From positions 620,001 to 684,000 of the forward strand of contig NC_015581.1 of assembly GCF_000214825.1 (NCBI RefSeq): 64,000 nt of DNA, given 5' to 3'. How positions within the stretch are numbered: position 1 is the first letter of the stretch; every line of letters begins with the position of its first letter. The notes beneath the pieces are model-generated. The model was not told the DNA's origin, did not search any database, and saw only the letters and a program-made list of their open reading frames with translations. Source of the DNA: Thiomicrospira cyclica ALM1 (lineage in GTDB: Bacteria; Pseudomonadota; Gammaproteobacteria; Thiomicrospirales; Thiomicrospiraceae). Below, one piece after another: positions 42,101-49,823 of this stretch. The position numbers and the translations under genes were made by a program.

Positions 42101-42630
42101 TCGGATTCTGCTCGGTTGTAGACGGTCTGACGCCAAAAATCAGCAACCAACTCGTCATAAATCGTTTTCATATCGGTGGTGAGACTTTGTCCGAACACCT
42201 GTTCGCTTTCCAGCGGGTATTCGGTGAGCACTTTTTGGCAAAAGCCGTGAATGGTCGAGATACTGGCTTGGTCGATACTGGCGAGTGCCTGCACCAAGCG
42301 AGCTTGCGCGTCAGCTTTCGGCACGATGTTATCTAGCTGGGCTAACCAGTTATTAAGCAACTCATCATTACCTACTTCGCCATTTAGCGCATTCTTGGCA
42401 TCCACCAAACGCTGGCGCACCCGTTCACGTAATTCTTGGGTGGCGGCATCGGTGAAGGTCACGATCAAAATTTGCTCAATCGGCAGGGCTTTTTCAACCA
42501 CCAGCCGCAACACCAAAAATGCAATCGAAAAGGTTTTGCCGGTGCCGGCGCTGGCTTCAATTAAACAAGACTCTGGCTTGAGATCGTGGGTCATCACTTC
42601 AAAAGCAGGGTAGTGGTTAGAATGAGTCAT
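39103..42630 (-). CDS. recB: Exodeoxyribonuclease V subunit beta (RecB)
   Basis: UvrD-like 3'-5' helicase with C-terminal nuclease. 1175 residues. Walker A EASAGTGKTFSIAFL begins at 25, then TFTDAATQELRERVR, LIDEFQDTDQWQW, IGDPKQAIYKFRGAD and IHASKGLEYDYVF. The C-terminal RecB nuclease motif GFIDLVFEHNGRYYLLDYKTN (Asp...Asp-Tyr-Lys) is intact, so Chi-regulated nuclease activity is expected. SD GAGGAG precedes the ATG. Its start overlaps the end of recC by 14 bases. Confidence 0.96.
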   Translation of the reverse strand: MTHSNHYPAFEVMTHDLKPESCLIEASAGTGKTFSIAFLVLRLVVEKALPIEQILIVTFTDAATQELRERVRQRLVDAKNALNGEVGNDELLNNWLAQLDNIVPKADAQARLVQALASIDQASISTIHGFCQKVLTEYPLESEQVFGQSLTTDMKTIYDELVADFWRQTVYNRAESDVEMILSVLPSPKDLHKLLEAVKQPGLVITPEVPNLDNLMTELLAHQQVWQNWIAQSRPQIDDFIAEAQAQKWINARSQNKLQELLDNFTDDPIALLAYLEQGKAFNKTGKTAAEAFVAKIHPGDTNLNNQSRLYKTLAITLQSGFSMHVQLNLLLKLQAQNLMSFNDLIQRLYHALQQPNAANLIAQVQGGYQAALIDEFQDTDQWQWGIFSKLFNYASHYLFLIGDPKQAIYKFRGADIHAYFAAAADCQSHYTLDTNWRSQPNLVAAVNQVFDVENPFQFDALNFQPVKAGVTADPQLAQQPAWHWLTMPASEDGKPWPNKASEPIIQQNLLAEISELLQHQSVLPKQIAILVRSNFRAESYRQALAQLGIPAVIKSRESIYSTPQAEQLYRVIAAILEPNNSRLIKPLLGLDWFGLNSDQVHHILNSDELEHWFELMQSLNQRWHKTSFIAALYTLLEQKAVFEHLTEFSDAERRIANIQQLAESIQSDIHQHHLTPAKTLEFVAQQLSNPDTDDAHIVRLDRDDEALQIVTIHASKGLEYDYVFCPDLWQGKAKANKPTDPVRVYENGTWLLDLGSDDYEKNYDKAYQEQQAENLRLAYVALTRAKIRNTVVTGDQLSGFDISPLGYLQQQGQMVNQASSEADNKTSQANNLFIQRELSLSTEAIIYQPQVVARDYQACSLQRKTIDTRYRLFSFSGLVKAGHSLASLGAQVSAELEPANEAPTDKAQELSLLVQSDNEQTDHRFDPNRDIARGAHFGNVVHDLLEQQPFVDLANTAIGVDAELRQRLCQKYGLKLNATQEQALDDLMRRIVTTPLSSEDTDVTLAQLSPNKVLKEMAFYYRLASSSTQQLNDAMPKDVPFLALKPQQLVGYLNGFIDLVFEHNGRYYLLDYKTNYLGSNSADYTPDRLFEEMQHHSYGLQFMLYSLALHQYLSHRLPNYDYEQHFAGVVYGFVRGMNGKNADTGIYHYRPNLADIERLASCLNSVTANQQGAA

Positions 42631-45600
42631 TATGTGTCTCCTCTGCTGTGTTGGATGCGTTTAAAGCCTGCCAAATCGGCTGGATGAGTTTTTCGGTGAG
42701 CTCTAAAAATTCATCGCTATACAGCTCATTCACCGACATGCCTTGATACAGTAGCGCCATTTCAGGCTTGGGCGGATGGGTGGTTTTAGTTACCCAATCT
42801 TTTCGCCCAGCCACTTTTTCGTTGATTTGGTTGCGAGCCTCCTCCTCCGCCTTTTCCGGTTTTTTAGCGCTCACATAGGCCCAAGCCGCCTCAATAATCA
42901 ATGGCGAAGGTTGGCTTAAACCGTTTTTATAGAGCGCACTCCATGCGTTTAACTGGGCGAGGCGATCGGATTCAGCAAGTGGCGTAAATTGATGTGCTAC
43001 TGGGTTCTTGTTTTCTAAACCAATCAACCAAGTCGGTAAATCGCTCGTCAAATGCCACAACCAGGCCTGCACATAGTCTTTGGGTTTAAGCTGTGCGTAA
43101 CGGAAATATACTTGACCTTTTGCATGGTGTTTTAGCCAACCCTGGAGTTGTTCCTTAGCAAGATCAAGGCTCAACCAGTAAGCCGGTTGTTCTTCACCAA
43201 TTTGGTTTAAGGTGTTTTGAACTAGTTCAGCAATGGGCGCTAAATCAGTCAGTTGCTGTTTAAGTTTGATTTGTCCAAAGGTGCCCGATAACCATTCGCC
43301 ACTTTGATGCAGGCGACTAGTGAGCTGGTCTAGTTGGGCATCACCTGTAAGTTTCGCTTTTAGCAAACGTTGATTGAGGTTATAGTTTTCTAGTGCATCC
43401 AGCGCAAAGGGTTCGCTGGCGGTTTGTTGTTGTTCAATTTCGTCATAACGAATGCCGATGACCGTCTGCATAAAATACATTTGTGGGTCGCGTGCAAAAC
43501 GGATTAATTCATCAATCAGCAGGCCTGGTTGTTGGGTTTCGGCGGATTGTTGTGCGTTAATAACGTCTTGCCACCAACGCGGTGCACGCTGAAAACGTTG
43601 ACTTTGCGCAAAGGCTTGCGCAATGCGCGATGCCTCGGTTTTGTAGGTGCGCAACCCATTAGACAGTGTACCAACGGGAGCAAAATAGGCTTGAGAAAAA
43701 CCGTGCAAGGGATGTTTAATCGGGCTAATATCGAGCGTATCCAATAACTCACTAACCACCACAGAGGGTGCCAAGTCGGCATTCGTTTTAATCGATTGAC
43801 CGATGTAACTAATATAAAGCCGATGGCGTGCCGATAAGAGCGCATCCAGAAACTGATAACGGTCATCACGTCGGGCCGAACGGTCGCCTTGACGGAATTG
43901 ACCGGCTAGACCCATTAAATCGAAACTCGGATGGCGGTCGATCTTCGGAAAGTCGCCATCGTTAAGCCCCAAAATCGCAATCACTTTAAACGGGATTGAG
44001 CGCATTGGCAGCATCGAGCAGAAGGTCAATTGGCCGGCTAAGAAACCTTGTGAGGTTTTGTGTTCGCCAGCGGCTAGATCCAGCCAACGCACAATCACGC
44101 TTAATGGGTAACTGGCATCGCTTGGCATCTCCGCGAGTTTTTGTATCATTTCCCGCAGTGGCGTCAGCTGGTTATAAGCGTTGTCTTGCAAGGTTTTGTC
44201 GATGAGATTGAGCAAGAGTTTTGACCAGGCCTGCACGGTTAAGGGTTTTGCACAGCGTTCGGCATAGTCAAATAACACCTCGCGCACAAACGCATCTAAG
44301 CCCCCCAGGGCTTGGGCGGCAGAGCCCTCGATTTCAATGCCGGTGCCTTGTTTCACATAGCCCCACATCATTTGTGCTAAACCGGCGTGCCAGGTGTTTT
44401 GTTCTAAAGCGGGCAGTTGCAGTTGGGCACGATGTTCGGCATTACGGCCCCAGCGAATGTGCGTATCGGCCACCCAGCGCCGAATAGAGCTAAGGCTACT
44501 GGCATCTAAATCAAAACAAGGATAGACCGATTCGCGTTCTAAAATGTCCAGCACACTGTGCCATTCAAACCGACTTGAGAGCAGGTTGAGTAGATTAATC
44601 AGCGTGTCGAGCAATTCATTGGAGGAGCGCAAACTACGGTCGGCAATGGCATAACGAAATGGCAGCTGTGAGGTCGCGGTATCTGTGGTCGCGGTATTGT
44701 TATCAAAAACCGCGGAAATAAAAGGTTCGTACACCGAAATATCCGGCGCCATCACCAAAATATCCCGCAATTCCAGGCTCGGGTCTTCATCAAGTTGCTT
44801 TAGAAGGGCATCCTTTAGCACCTCCAGCTCACGCATGGGACTGTGACAACTGACCAGCTGAATCGAGTCGTCTGTAACCGGGATCTTGCCATTTAATTGG
44901 CCGTTCAATAAACTGTTTTGCAATGAGGTTAAGGCGGTAGGTGCGGTGGCTGGCGAGCTTTCATCACCAAAAGCTTCAAAGCTATCAAATTCCCAATCGA
45001 GTTCACCGCGTTCTAAAATCATCTGTTGGAACTCACGGCCTTGCTGTCCGAGTAACGACAACAACGGGTGATTAATCTCGCCAATCTGCGCTAGTTGCTC
45101 GGGCTGAAGCCGCTCAATACGCATTTGCTTGCCAGAACGAATATCACCCCAATAGTGTTCGCAAGGTTGCATTAAATAGAGATGCACCTGGGTATGACGA
45201 GCCAGGGCATGCAGAAAATCCAATAACAACGGCGGCATGGTGGTTAAACCGAACACCGAAATGCGTTCGGGTAGCGCAAAGGCCGCCGTATCACCTGCAG
45301 GCGCTTGTTTTAGGCGCTCAATCACCTGTAACCAGGCCTTGCCACGATGGGGTTGGTCGGTATCGGCGATTAAATCCAACCACAAACGGCGCTGCCAAAT
45401 TTCCGTAGGGTGGGTGGTGGCGGTTTGATTTTTTTGCCAGCTGGCCAGCAAATCTGGTCGCATCAATTGGTATTGGTCAAAGACTTGGGCGAGTTGTTGG
45501 GCTAATCCAAAGCGTTTTATCGCCAGTTGATCACCTTGTAAATACGACTGCAACGGCTGTAAATCGGCATGGCTTAAATCCTGTAAGCGGGCATCGAGGC

Positions 45601-45877
45601 GCCAGATTAATTGTTCGCGCTCAAAAAACTGGCTGTCTAAATTCGAGTCAATCGCTTGTGCAATTTGATTATAAAACTTGCCCGGAAACAAAAAGTCCAC
45701 ATTGGCACACACGCCAAACGCATCGGCAATCCGTTGCGACAACCAACGTTCCATACCCTGCGACTGAATCAAAAACACCTCACGCGCAAACGGAGTTGAC
45801 AAGGGTTGCAGTTCAAACACCTTGTTGAGGTGGGCTAGCAGGTTTTCCGTTTTATTTGAGGTGTGTAATGTGAACAT
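42617..45877 (-). CDS. recC: Exodeoxyribonuclease V subunit gamma (RecC)
   Basis: Chi-recognition scaffold of RecBCD. 1086 residues. The N terminus FTLHTSNKTENL, FLIQSQGMERWLSQ, VCANVDFLFPG, then ISVFGLTTMPP, and C-terminal blocks GFLAGQLTFCSMLPMRSIPF and VIAILGLNDGDFPK match RecC. It is the first gene of recC-recB-recD, with its ATG after CAAAGGCCC. Three CAGGCCTG palindromes occur here (43062, 43520, 44226). Upstream 160 bases hold no gene. Confidence 0.95.
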   Translation of the reverse strand: MFTLHTSNKTENLLAHLNKVFELQPLSTPFAREVFLIQSQGMERWLSQRIADAFGVCANVDFLFPGKFYNQIAQAIDSNLDSQFFEREQLIWRLDARLQDLSHADLQPLQSYLQGDQLAIKRFGLAQQLAQVFDQYQLMRPDLLASWQKNQTATTHPTEIWQRRLWLDLIADTDQPHRGKAWLQVIERLKQAPAGDTAAFALPERISVFGLTTMPPLLLDFLHALARHTQVHLYLMQPCEHYWGDIRSGKQMRIERLQPEQLAQIGEINHPLLSLLGQQGREFQQMILERGELDWEFDSFEAFGDESSPATAPTALTSLQNSLLNGQLNGKIPVTDDSIQLVSCHSPMRELEVLKDALLKQLDEDPSLELRDILVMAPDISVYEPFISAVFDNNTATTDTATSQLPFRYAIADRSLRSSNELLDTLINLLNLLSSRFEWHSVLDILERESVYPCFDLDASSLSSIRRWVADTHIRWGRNAEHRAQLQLPALEQNTWHAGLAQMMWGYVKQGTGIEIEGSAAQALGGLDAFVREVLFDYAERCAKPLTVQAWSKLLLNLIDKTLQDNAYNQLTPLREMIQKLAEMPSDASYPLSVIVRWLDLAAGEHKTSQGFLAGQLTFCSMLPMRSIPFKVIAILGLNDGDFPKIDRHPSFDLMGLAGQFRQGDRSARRDDRYQFLDALLSARHRLYISYIGQSIKTNADLAPSVVVSELLDTLDISPIKHPLHGFSQAYFAPVGTLSNGLRTYKTEASRIAQAFAQSQRFQRAPRWWQDVINAQQSAETQQPGLLIDELIRFARDPQMYFMQTVIGIRYDEIEQQQTASEPFALDALENYNLNQRLLKAKLTGDAQLDQLTSRLHQSGEWLSGTFGQIKLKQQLTDLAPIAELVQNTLNQIGEEQPAYWLSLDLAKEQLQGWLKHHAKGQVYFRYAQLKPKDYVQAWLWHLTSDLPTWLIGLENKNPVAHQFTPLAESDRLAQLNAWSALYKNGLSQPSPLIIEAAWAYVSAKKPEKAEEEARNQINEKVAGRKDWVTKTTHPPKPEMALLYQGMSVNELYSDEFLELTEKLIQPIWQALNASNTAEETHNDSF

Positions 45878-46039
45878 AATGGGCCTTTGGGTCTTAACAA
45901 TACGGCAGGACTTATCCCTAAAAAGTCTATTTTATAGTCTTGATATTATTTAGCTAGATGCTAGCAAGATTGTGGCGACAGGAGGTGTCGTGTTGCATGG
46001 GATTACGACGGCCAGCAGCCGCCGTGATGTTGCGAGAAG

Positions 46040-46888
46040 TTAAGACGCTTGTGCCACCACTAGGGTGTTTTCAAGCAGGGTAGCAATGGTCATGGGCCCT
46101 ACACCACCGGGTACCGGTGTGATCCAACTAGCGCGTGCTTTTGCAGACTCAAACTCAACATCACCACATAACCTGCCGTTGTCCAAGCGGTTAATGCCCA
46201 CATCAATCACAATGGCGCCGGGTTTAATCCAGTCACCCTTAACCATGTTGGGAATGCCAACGCCTACTACCACCAGATCCGCCTCAGCAATTTTTGCTGG
46301 TAAATCCTTCGTCGCACTGTGGCAAATCGTCACGGTCGCACGGGCATTCAATAACTCGAGTGCCATCGGTACGCCCACAATGTTCGATGCCCCAACAACC
46401 ACGGCATTTAAGCCGCGCAATTCAATACCAGTCTTCGCTAACATGGTCATAACGCCATGTGGTGTGCACGGCGCGAGTTTGGGCATGCGGGTTGCTAAAC
46501 GTCCTACGTTGTATGGGTGAAAGCCATCCACATCTTTCGCCGGGCTAATACGTTCAATCACGGTTTCGGGGTTAATGTGATCGGGAAGGGGGAGTTGTAC
46601 TAGAATGCCATGCACTTCAGGGTTGGCATTAAGTTCATCAATCAACGCTAATAAATCAACCTGGGTTGTGGTCGCCGGCAGGTCATAAGCAAAGTCGGCA
46701 AAGCCCACTTCTTTACAGGCGTTTTTCTTATTGCGCACATACACTTGTGATGCTGGGTTTTCGCCGACTAGGATCACCGCCAGGCCTGGTGGCAGTTGAT
46801 CCTGCTCAATACGTTCATCAACCTGTGCTTTAATGGCAGCACGTACCTCGGCCGCAATAGCCTTACCATCTAAAATGTTTGCAGACAT
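46040..46888 (-). CDS. folD: Methylenetetrahydrofolate dehydrogenase / cyclohydrolase
   Basis: Bifunctional enzyme of one-carbon metabolism interconverting 5,10-methylene-, methenyl- and 10-formyl-tetrahydrofolate. 282 residues: [22 protein letters not shown] (catalytic Lys), [43 protein letters not shown], and [12 protein letters not shown]-like ending [22 protein letters not shown] is 12 bases ahead of ATG. Single gene, divergent from the tRNA cluster. Confidence 0.97.
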   Translation of the reverse strand: MSANILDGKAIAAEVRAAIKAQVDERIEQDQLPPGLAVILVGENPASQVYVRNKKNACKEVGFADFAYDLPATTTQVDLLALIDELNANPEVHGILVQLPLPDHINPETVIERISPAKDVDGFHPYNVGRLATRMPKLAPCTPHGVMTMLAKTGIELRGLNAVVVGASNIVGVPMALELLNARATVTICHSATKDLPAKIAEADLVVVGVGIPNMVKGDWIKPGAIVIDVGINRLDNGRLCGDVEFESAKARASWITPVPGGVGPMTIATLLENTLVVAQAS

Positions 46889-46973
46889 TGTCCGAAAAAC
46901 TCCTTCAAATTAACCTGCTGATAATCATAACCGAAATATTACAAAATGAATGTAAAAAAAGCATTAGGGCTAG

Positions 46974-47002
46974 TTGACAGCATTCGGAGTGCTCTATACA
47001 AT
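46974..47002 (+). promoter_or_regulatory. Promoter of the tRNA-Pro/Arg/His operon
   Basis: Perfect TTGACA (46974-46979), a 17-base spacer and TACAAT (46997-47002). It lies 56 bases before tRNA-Pro. No other promoter is evident within the cluster, so the three tRNAs are probably one transcript. Confidence 0.85.
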
Positions 47003-47058
47003 ACGCGCATCTTTTGACGGATACAAACGGGTTAGAAACCTAAGTCATTGGACGTTAT

Positions 47059-47136
47059 CGGAGTGTGGCGCAGCCTGGCTAGCGCATCTGCTTTGGGTGC
47101 AGAGGGTCGGGGGTTCGAATCCCTCCACTCCGACCA
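47059..47136 (+). tRNA. tRNA-Pro(TGG)
   Basis: 78 nt with CCA. Acceptor CGGAGTG/CACTCCG; anticodon stem TCTGC/GCAGA around TTTGGGT (anticodon TGG); T loop TTCGAAT. Confidence 0.96.
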
Positions 47137-47184
47137 TATTTCGTTTGTTAAAGCTACTTTAATAAACAACCCAGGTTCGAATGA

Positions 47185-47261
47185 GCGCCCATAGCTCAAC
47201 TGGATAGAGCATCGCCCTTCTAAGGCGAGGGTTGCAGGTTCGAGTCCTGCTGGGCGTACCA
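47185..47261 (+). tRNA. tRNA-Arg(TCT)
   Basis: 77 nt with CCA. Acceptor GCGCCCA/TGGGCGT (first pair G-U); anticodon stem TCGCC/GGCGA around CTTCTAA (anticodon TCT). Confidence 0.96.
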
Positions 47262-47280
47262 TTTAAACGCCTTACATTAT

Positions 47281-47357
47281 GGTGACCGTAGCTCAGTTGG
47301 TAGAGCCCAGGATTGTGATTCCTGTTGTCGCGGGTTCGATCCCCGTCGGCCACCCCA
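47281..47357 (+). tRNA. tRNA-His(GTG)
   Basis: 77 nt including the extra 5' G(-1) opposite C73 and an encoded CCA. Anticodon GTG at 47315-47317. The acceptor arms GTGACCG and CGGCCAC leave an A4-C69 mismatch. The sequence from the anticodon onward is duplicated at 51529-51577. It is the last gene of the tRNA operon and marks the start of the accessory region. Confidence 0.95.
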
Positions 47358-47363
47358 TTTTCC
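47315..47363 (+). repeat. Repeat A, copy 1: tRNA-His 3' half (candidate att site)
   Basis: Starts exactly at the first anticodon base of tRNA-His and runs six bases past CCA. It matches 51529-51577 at 42 of 49 positions without gaps. Tyrosine-recombinase elements commonly use this part of a tRNA gene as attB. Confidence 0.7.
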
Positions 47364-47421
47364 CCCAGTCACACAAAACATCTCTTAACGACAAAATTTG
47401 TCGCAACAATCTTCCTGTATT

Positions 47422-47475
47422 TTGACAATAACACCCTTGGTGATTATGTTGAGTATATTTACGTTAAGATACTCA
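47422..47475 (+). promoter_or_regulatory. Promoter and inverted repeat before the hypothetical gene
   Basis: TTGACA at 47422-47427 with TATGTT 17 bases on (47445-47450). Overlapping the expected transcription start is a perfect 7-base inverted repeat, TGAGTAT (47450-47456) and ATACTCA (47469-47475), which could be an operator. It ends six bases before the ATG. Confidence 0.5.
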
Positions 47476-47481
47476 TACCCT

Positions 47482-48519
47482 ATGACAAATCTCACTAACC
47501 TAGGTCGTAAAGACCAAGACGGTCGCCAAGTCCGCATTGAACACCGTACCCGCTATACCCGTGCCAGTCGCACCGGTGGCGTATCCTTGCGCGCACAAAC
47601 TAAAGCGGCAGGCCTTAATATTACTGGCAACACCAAGCACGGCTTACGTGTTTCTCGACGTGTGGCCAAAGGCACTCAAGTCGCGATGCAAAATGGACGG
47701 TTAGTCGTACGCGGGCGCTATGGCAAAGGTCCCAACAAGCTCAATTTGTCTAAAACCGGCGTAACGGTCTCCACCAAAAACAAGCTCGGTACTTTTAATT
47801 GGATCAAACCCAACCGCTCATCCGCTAAACTGTTTGGCGTACAAGTGCGGGGTAAAAAAGCCGCGCAATTGCAAATGGCGTATGGCGTTGCGATGTTGCT
47901 CTATCACACCATGCTGTTTGCGGCTAATCTGCTGATTTTAGTGGTGAACCTTGCCGTATATCTGCTCAAGGCGACCTGGACAGGTCTGGTGCAACTGAGC
48001 GGCTTTTTACAAAGCCTGCCCGCACGCTTAGAGCAACGCCAACGCCATCAGCAAAGTCGCCAACTAGAGCAACGCATTACCCAACTTGCCCCACAGATTC
48101 ATGAACAGATAGGCCAGTGGTTGCCTGTGCAACAGCAAGCCGCACTGCTTTGGATTATTTTGGCCTGGGGGCGCGGTGAATCAGAATTGGCCGCCATAGC
48201 TGACAGCCTGCAAACGCTTAAAGCCGATGCCGACGCGGCAATTTTACATCCCGCCCTAACAGTCATTGATCAGGTGTACGAAGCTACTAATGCCATTACC
48301 CAAGACTTTGACCCCCAAAAACCACTGAAAGACGAACTGGCTTTAGCAGGCCTGCTAGCCCAACAGCTAAACGCACCTAGCAGTCAATTGGATTATGTTG
48401 AATGGCTGCTTACCCTAGACGAACAGCTTGTTGCTAACGGCATAACCCCCCTACAACAACGGCTACTTGATGTGGTGATGGATTTTGCAGACATCGGGTT
48501 AGTAGCCCCTAATACTTAA
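47482..48519 (+). CDS. Hypothetical membrane protein with DUF4236-like segment
   Basis: 345 residues from ATG 47482; no SD is visible and the frame is open further upstream, so the start is uncertain. The N-terminal 110 residues are basic. They include VVRGRYGKGPNKLNLSKTG, which resembles the LNLSK.G pattern of DUF4236 proteins. One long hydrophobic stretch at about 134-165 is probably one or two membrane spans. The rest is a Gln/Leu-rich helical domain. Function is unknown. It is the first gene after the tRNA operon, and its last codons form repeat B, which recurs at 52975-53009. Confidence 0.6.
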   Translation: MTNLTNLGRKDQDGRQVRIEHRTRYTRASRTGGVSLRAQTKAAGLNITGNTKHGLRVSRRVAKGTQVAMQNGRLVVRGRYGKGPNKLNLSKTGVTVSTKNKLGTFNWIKPNRSSAKLFGVQVRGKKAAQLQMAYGVAMLLYHTMLFAANLLILVVNLAVYLLKATWTGLVQLSGFLQSLPARLEQRQRHQQSRQLEQRITQLAPQIHEQIGQWLPVQQQAALLWIILAWGRGESELAAIADSLQTLKADADAAILHPALTVIDQVYEATNAITQDFDPQKPLKDELALAGLLAQQLNAPSSQLDYVEWLLTLDEQLVANGITPLQQRLLDVVMDFADIGLVAPNT

Positions 48520-48527
48520 TGAGTAAA
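48493..48527 (+). repeat. Repeat B, copy 1 (35 bp)
   Basis: Covers the last codons (..GLVAPNT stop) of the hypothetical gene and eight bases after the stop. It matches 52975-53009 at 33 of 35 positions. Confidence 0.8.
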
Positions 48528-48629
48528 CCGCTTACGGCGAAAGTTTTAAGCTAACAGAATAGATTAGTGGCAAAACACCAAATAAAGCAGAGGTTAGCAA
48601 ACTGTTATTGTCATTGACGCCAGTGTCAT

Positions 48630-48913
48630 GAACAACACAACCGACTCAAAGATTTGGTGGCGCAAGGTGATTTGAAAGAAGGTTTGGCCTTGCTAGATCA
48701 GCAGGCCTGGTTGAATGAACATGATGTGCCGTTGGTTAAGTGTTGGCGGTAGCATTTGGGTATGCCCAAGCGGAATTGACATTGGCCTCCGGTGACCAAC
48801 AACTCGCGATCGCACGAATTGAATCCAGTATCGATTACACCCCACGCAAAACCACACTTGAAAAGCTCGCCAAAGCCATGTGCATTACGCTCGATCAATT
48901 GTTGGTGGAATGA
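48630..48913 (+). pseudogene. Decayed XRE-type antitoxin gene (copy 1)
   Basis: The plus strand reads LVAQGDLKEGLALLDQQAWL then NEHDVPLVKCWR, then a TAG at 48750-48752 where the sister copy has GAG. After a one-base deletion in the next codons the frame resumes as QAELTLASGDQQLAIARIE, then TTLEKLAKAMCITLDQLLVE and stop. This is the layout of antitoxins with a short N-terminal part and a C-terminal helix-turn-helix. Nonsense plus frameshift mean it is dead. Related fragments lie at 50752-50794 and 51261-51437. It carries one CAGGCCTG. Confidence 0.75.
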
Positions 48914-48941
48914 AAAGCAGCCGGATGTTCACTTATATCCG

Positions 48942-49027
48942 AAATTAGGTGTTTAAAATTGTCTAATTTAAGGTATTATTTAACCCCTAAAAAGATAAAA
49001 TATAAACCAATTTACTAGATTGGTTTA
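48942..49027. promoter_or_regulatory. Two inverted repeats upstream of abiEi (candidate operators)
   Basis: AAATTAG (48942-48948) pairs with CTAATTT (48963-48969), 14 bases apart. TAAACCAAT (49003-49011) pairs with ATTGGTTTA (49019-49027), 7 bases apart, ending 22 bases before the abiEi ATG. AbiEi-type antitoxins are known to repress their own promoter through inverted repeats. Confidence 0.6.
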
Positions 49028-49049
49028 AATAAAATTAATTATATGGATT

Positions 49050-49823
49050 ATGGATACCGAAAAAATAACTAAAATAAACCATCTTATCGGCTCACAGCCT
49101 TTGGGTATTGTGTTGACCTCCGCATGGTTAAAAGAGCAAGGTTATAGCCTTGATCTTCAAAAGCAATATCGAAAAAGCAGGTGGCTTGATTCAATTAGCA
49201 CTGGCGCAATGATTCGTCACGGCGATCAAGTCGATTATCTGGGTGGCGTGTTTGCCTTGCAAAACCAATTGGGGTTATCCGTTCACCCAGGTGCGAAAAC
49301 CGCTTTAAATCTTCAAGGTAAGGCGCATTATCTTGAATTATCTAGCGCTAATGCACAGCTATTTGGCGCGAGAGAAGATAAGTTGCCACTTTGGTTTAAA
49401 CGTCGCGATTGGGGTGTCAGTGTGGACTGTAAGTTGACTTCGTTCCTACCACCCAGCCTAGGTTTAGTTGATATGGAGTACAAGACGTTTAGTATTCGTG
49501 TTTCTAGCCCGGCTAGGGCAATCATGGAGTGTTTATATTTAACATCGGAAACAGAATCCTTAGTGGAAGCCTATCAGCTAATGGAAGGCTTGAATAACCT
49601 ACGCCCAACGAGCGTTCAAACGCTTTTAGAAACCTGCTCATCTGTTAAGGTTAAGCGGTTGTTTTTGTTCATGGCGGAAAAAGCCGGACATGATTGGTTA
49701 AAGTATCTTCAGCTTGAAAAAATAGATTTGGGGTCGGGTAAGCGTTCGCTCGTCACCGATGGCGTTTATGTATCCAAGTATCAGATAACGATCCCTAAAG
49801 CCTTAGCTGGGGCGGTGTTGTGA
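49050..49823 (+). CDS. abiEi: Type IV TA antitoxin, AbiEi family
   Basis: 257-residue antitoxin and autorepressor of an abortive-infection toxin-antitoxin pair. The N-terminal part (about 1-75) is a winged-helix-like AbiEi_3/4 domain: IVLTSAWLKEQGYS, YRKSRWLDSIS.GAMIR, VDYLGGVFALQNQL. The C-terminal domain follows: VHPGAKTALNLQGKAHYL and the ISSPARAIMECLYL-like motif VSSPARAIMECLYL. It overlaps abiEii by four bases. It is lower in GC than flanking core genes and contains no CAGGCCTG. Function follows from the family and from pairing with the nucleotidyltransferase downstream. Confidence 0.85.
   Translation: MDTEKITKINHLIGSQPLGIVLTSAWLKEQGYSLDLQKQYRKSRWLDSISTGAMIRHGDQVDYLGGVFALQNQLGLSVHPGAKTALNLQGKAHYLELSSANAQLFGAREDKLPLWFKRRDWGVSVDCKLTSFLPPSLGLVDMEYKTFSIRVSSPARAIMECLYLTSETESLVEAYQLMEGLNNLRPTSVQTLLETCSSVKVKRLFLFMAEKAGHDWLKYLQLEKIDLGSGKRSLVTDGVYVSKYQITIPKALAGAVL

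Larger units (their letters stand above)
48520..49049. other. 530-bp region with decayed genes and the abiE promoter
   Basis: Contains, in order: about 80 bases with nothing recognised; a short reading VIVIDASV at 48604-48627 reminiscent of a PIN-toxin N terminus; a decayed XRE antitoxin gene (48630-48913); and an AT-rich promoter region with two inverted repeats before abiEi. Confidence 0.6.

Noticed and set aside
45990-46043. 18-codon frame starting GTG after AGGAGGTG, between recC and folD.
   Set aside because: The SD is too close to the GTG, the peptide has no recognisable features, and it runs into the folD 3' end.
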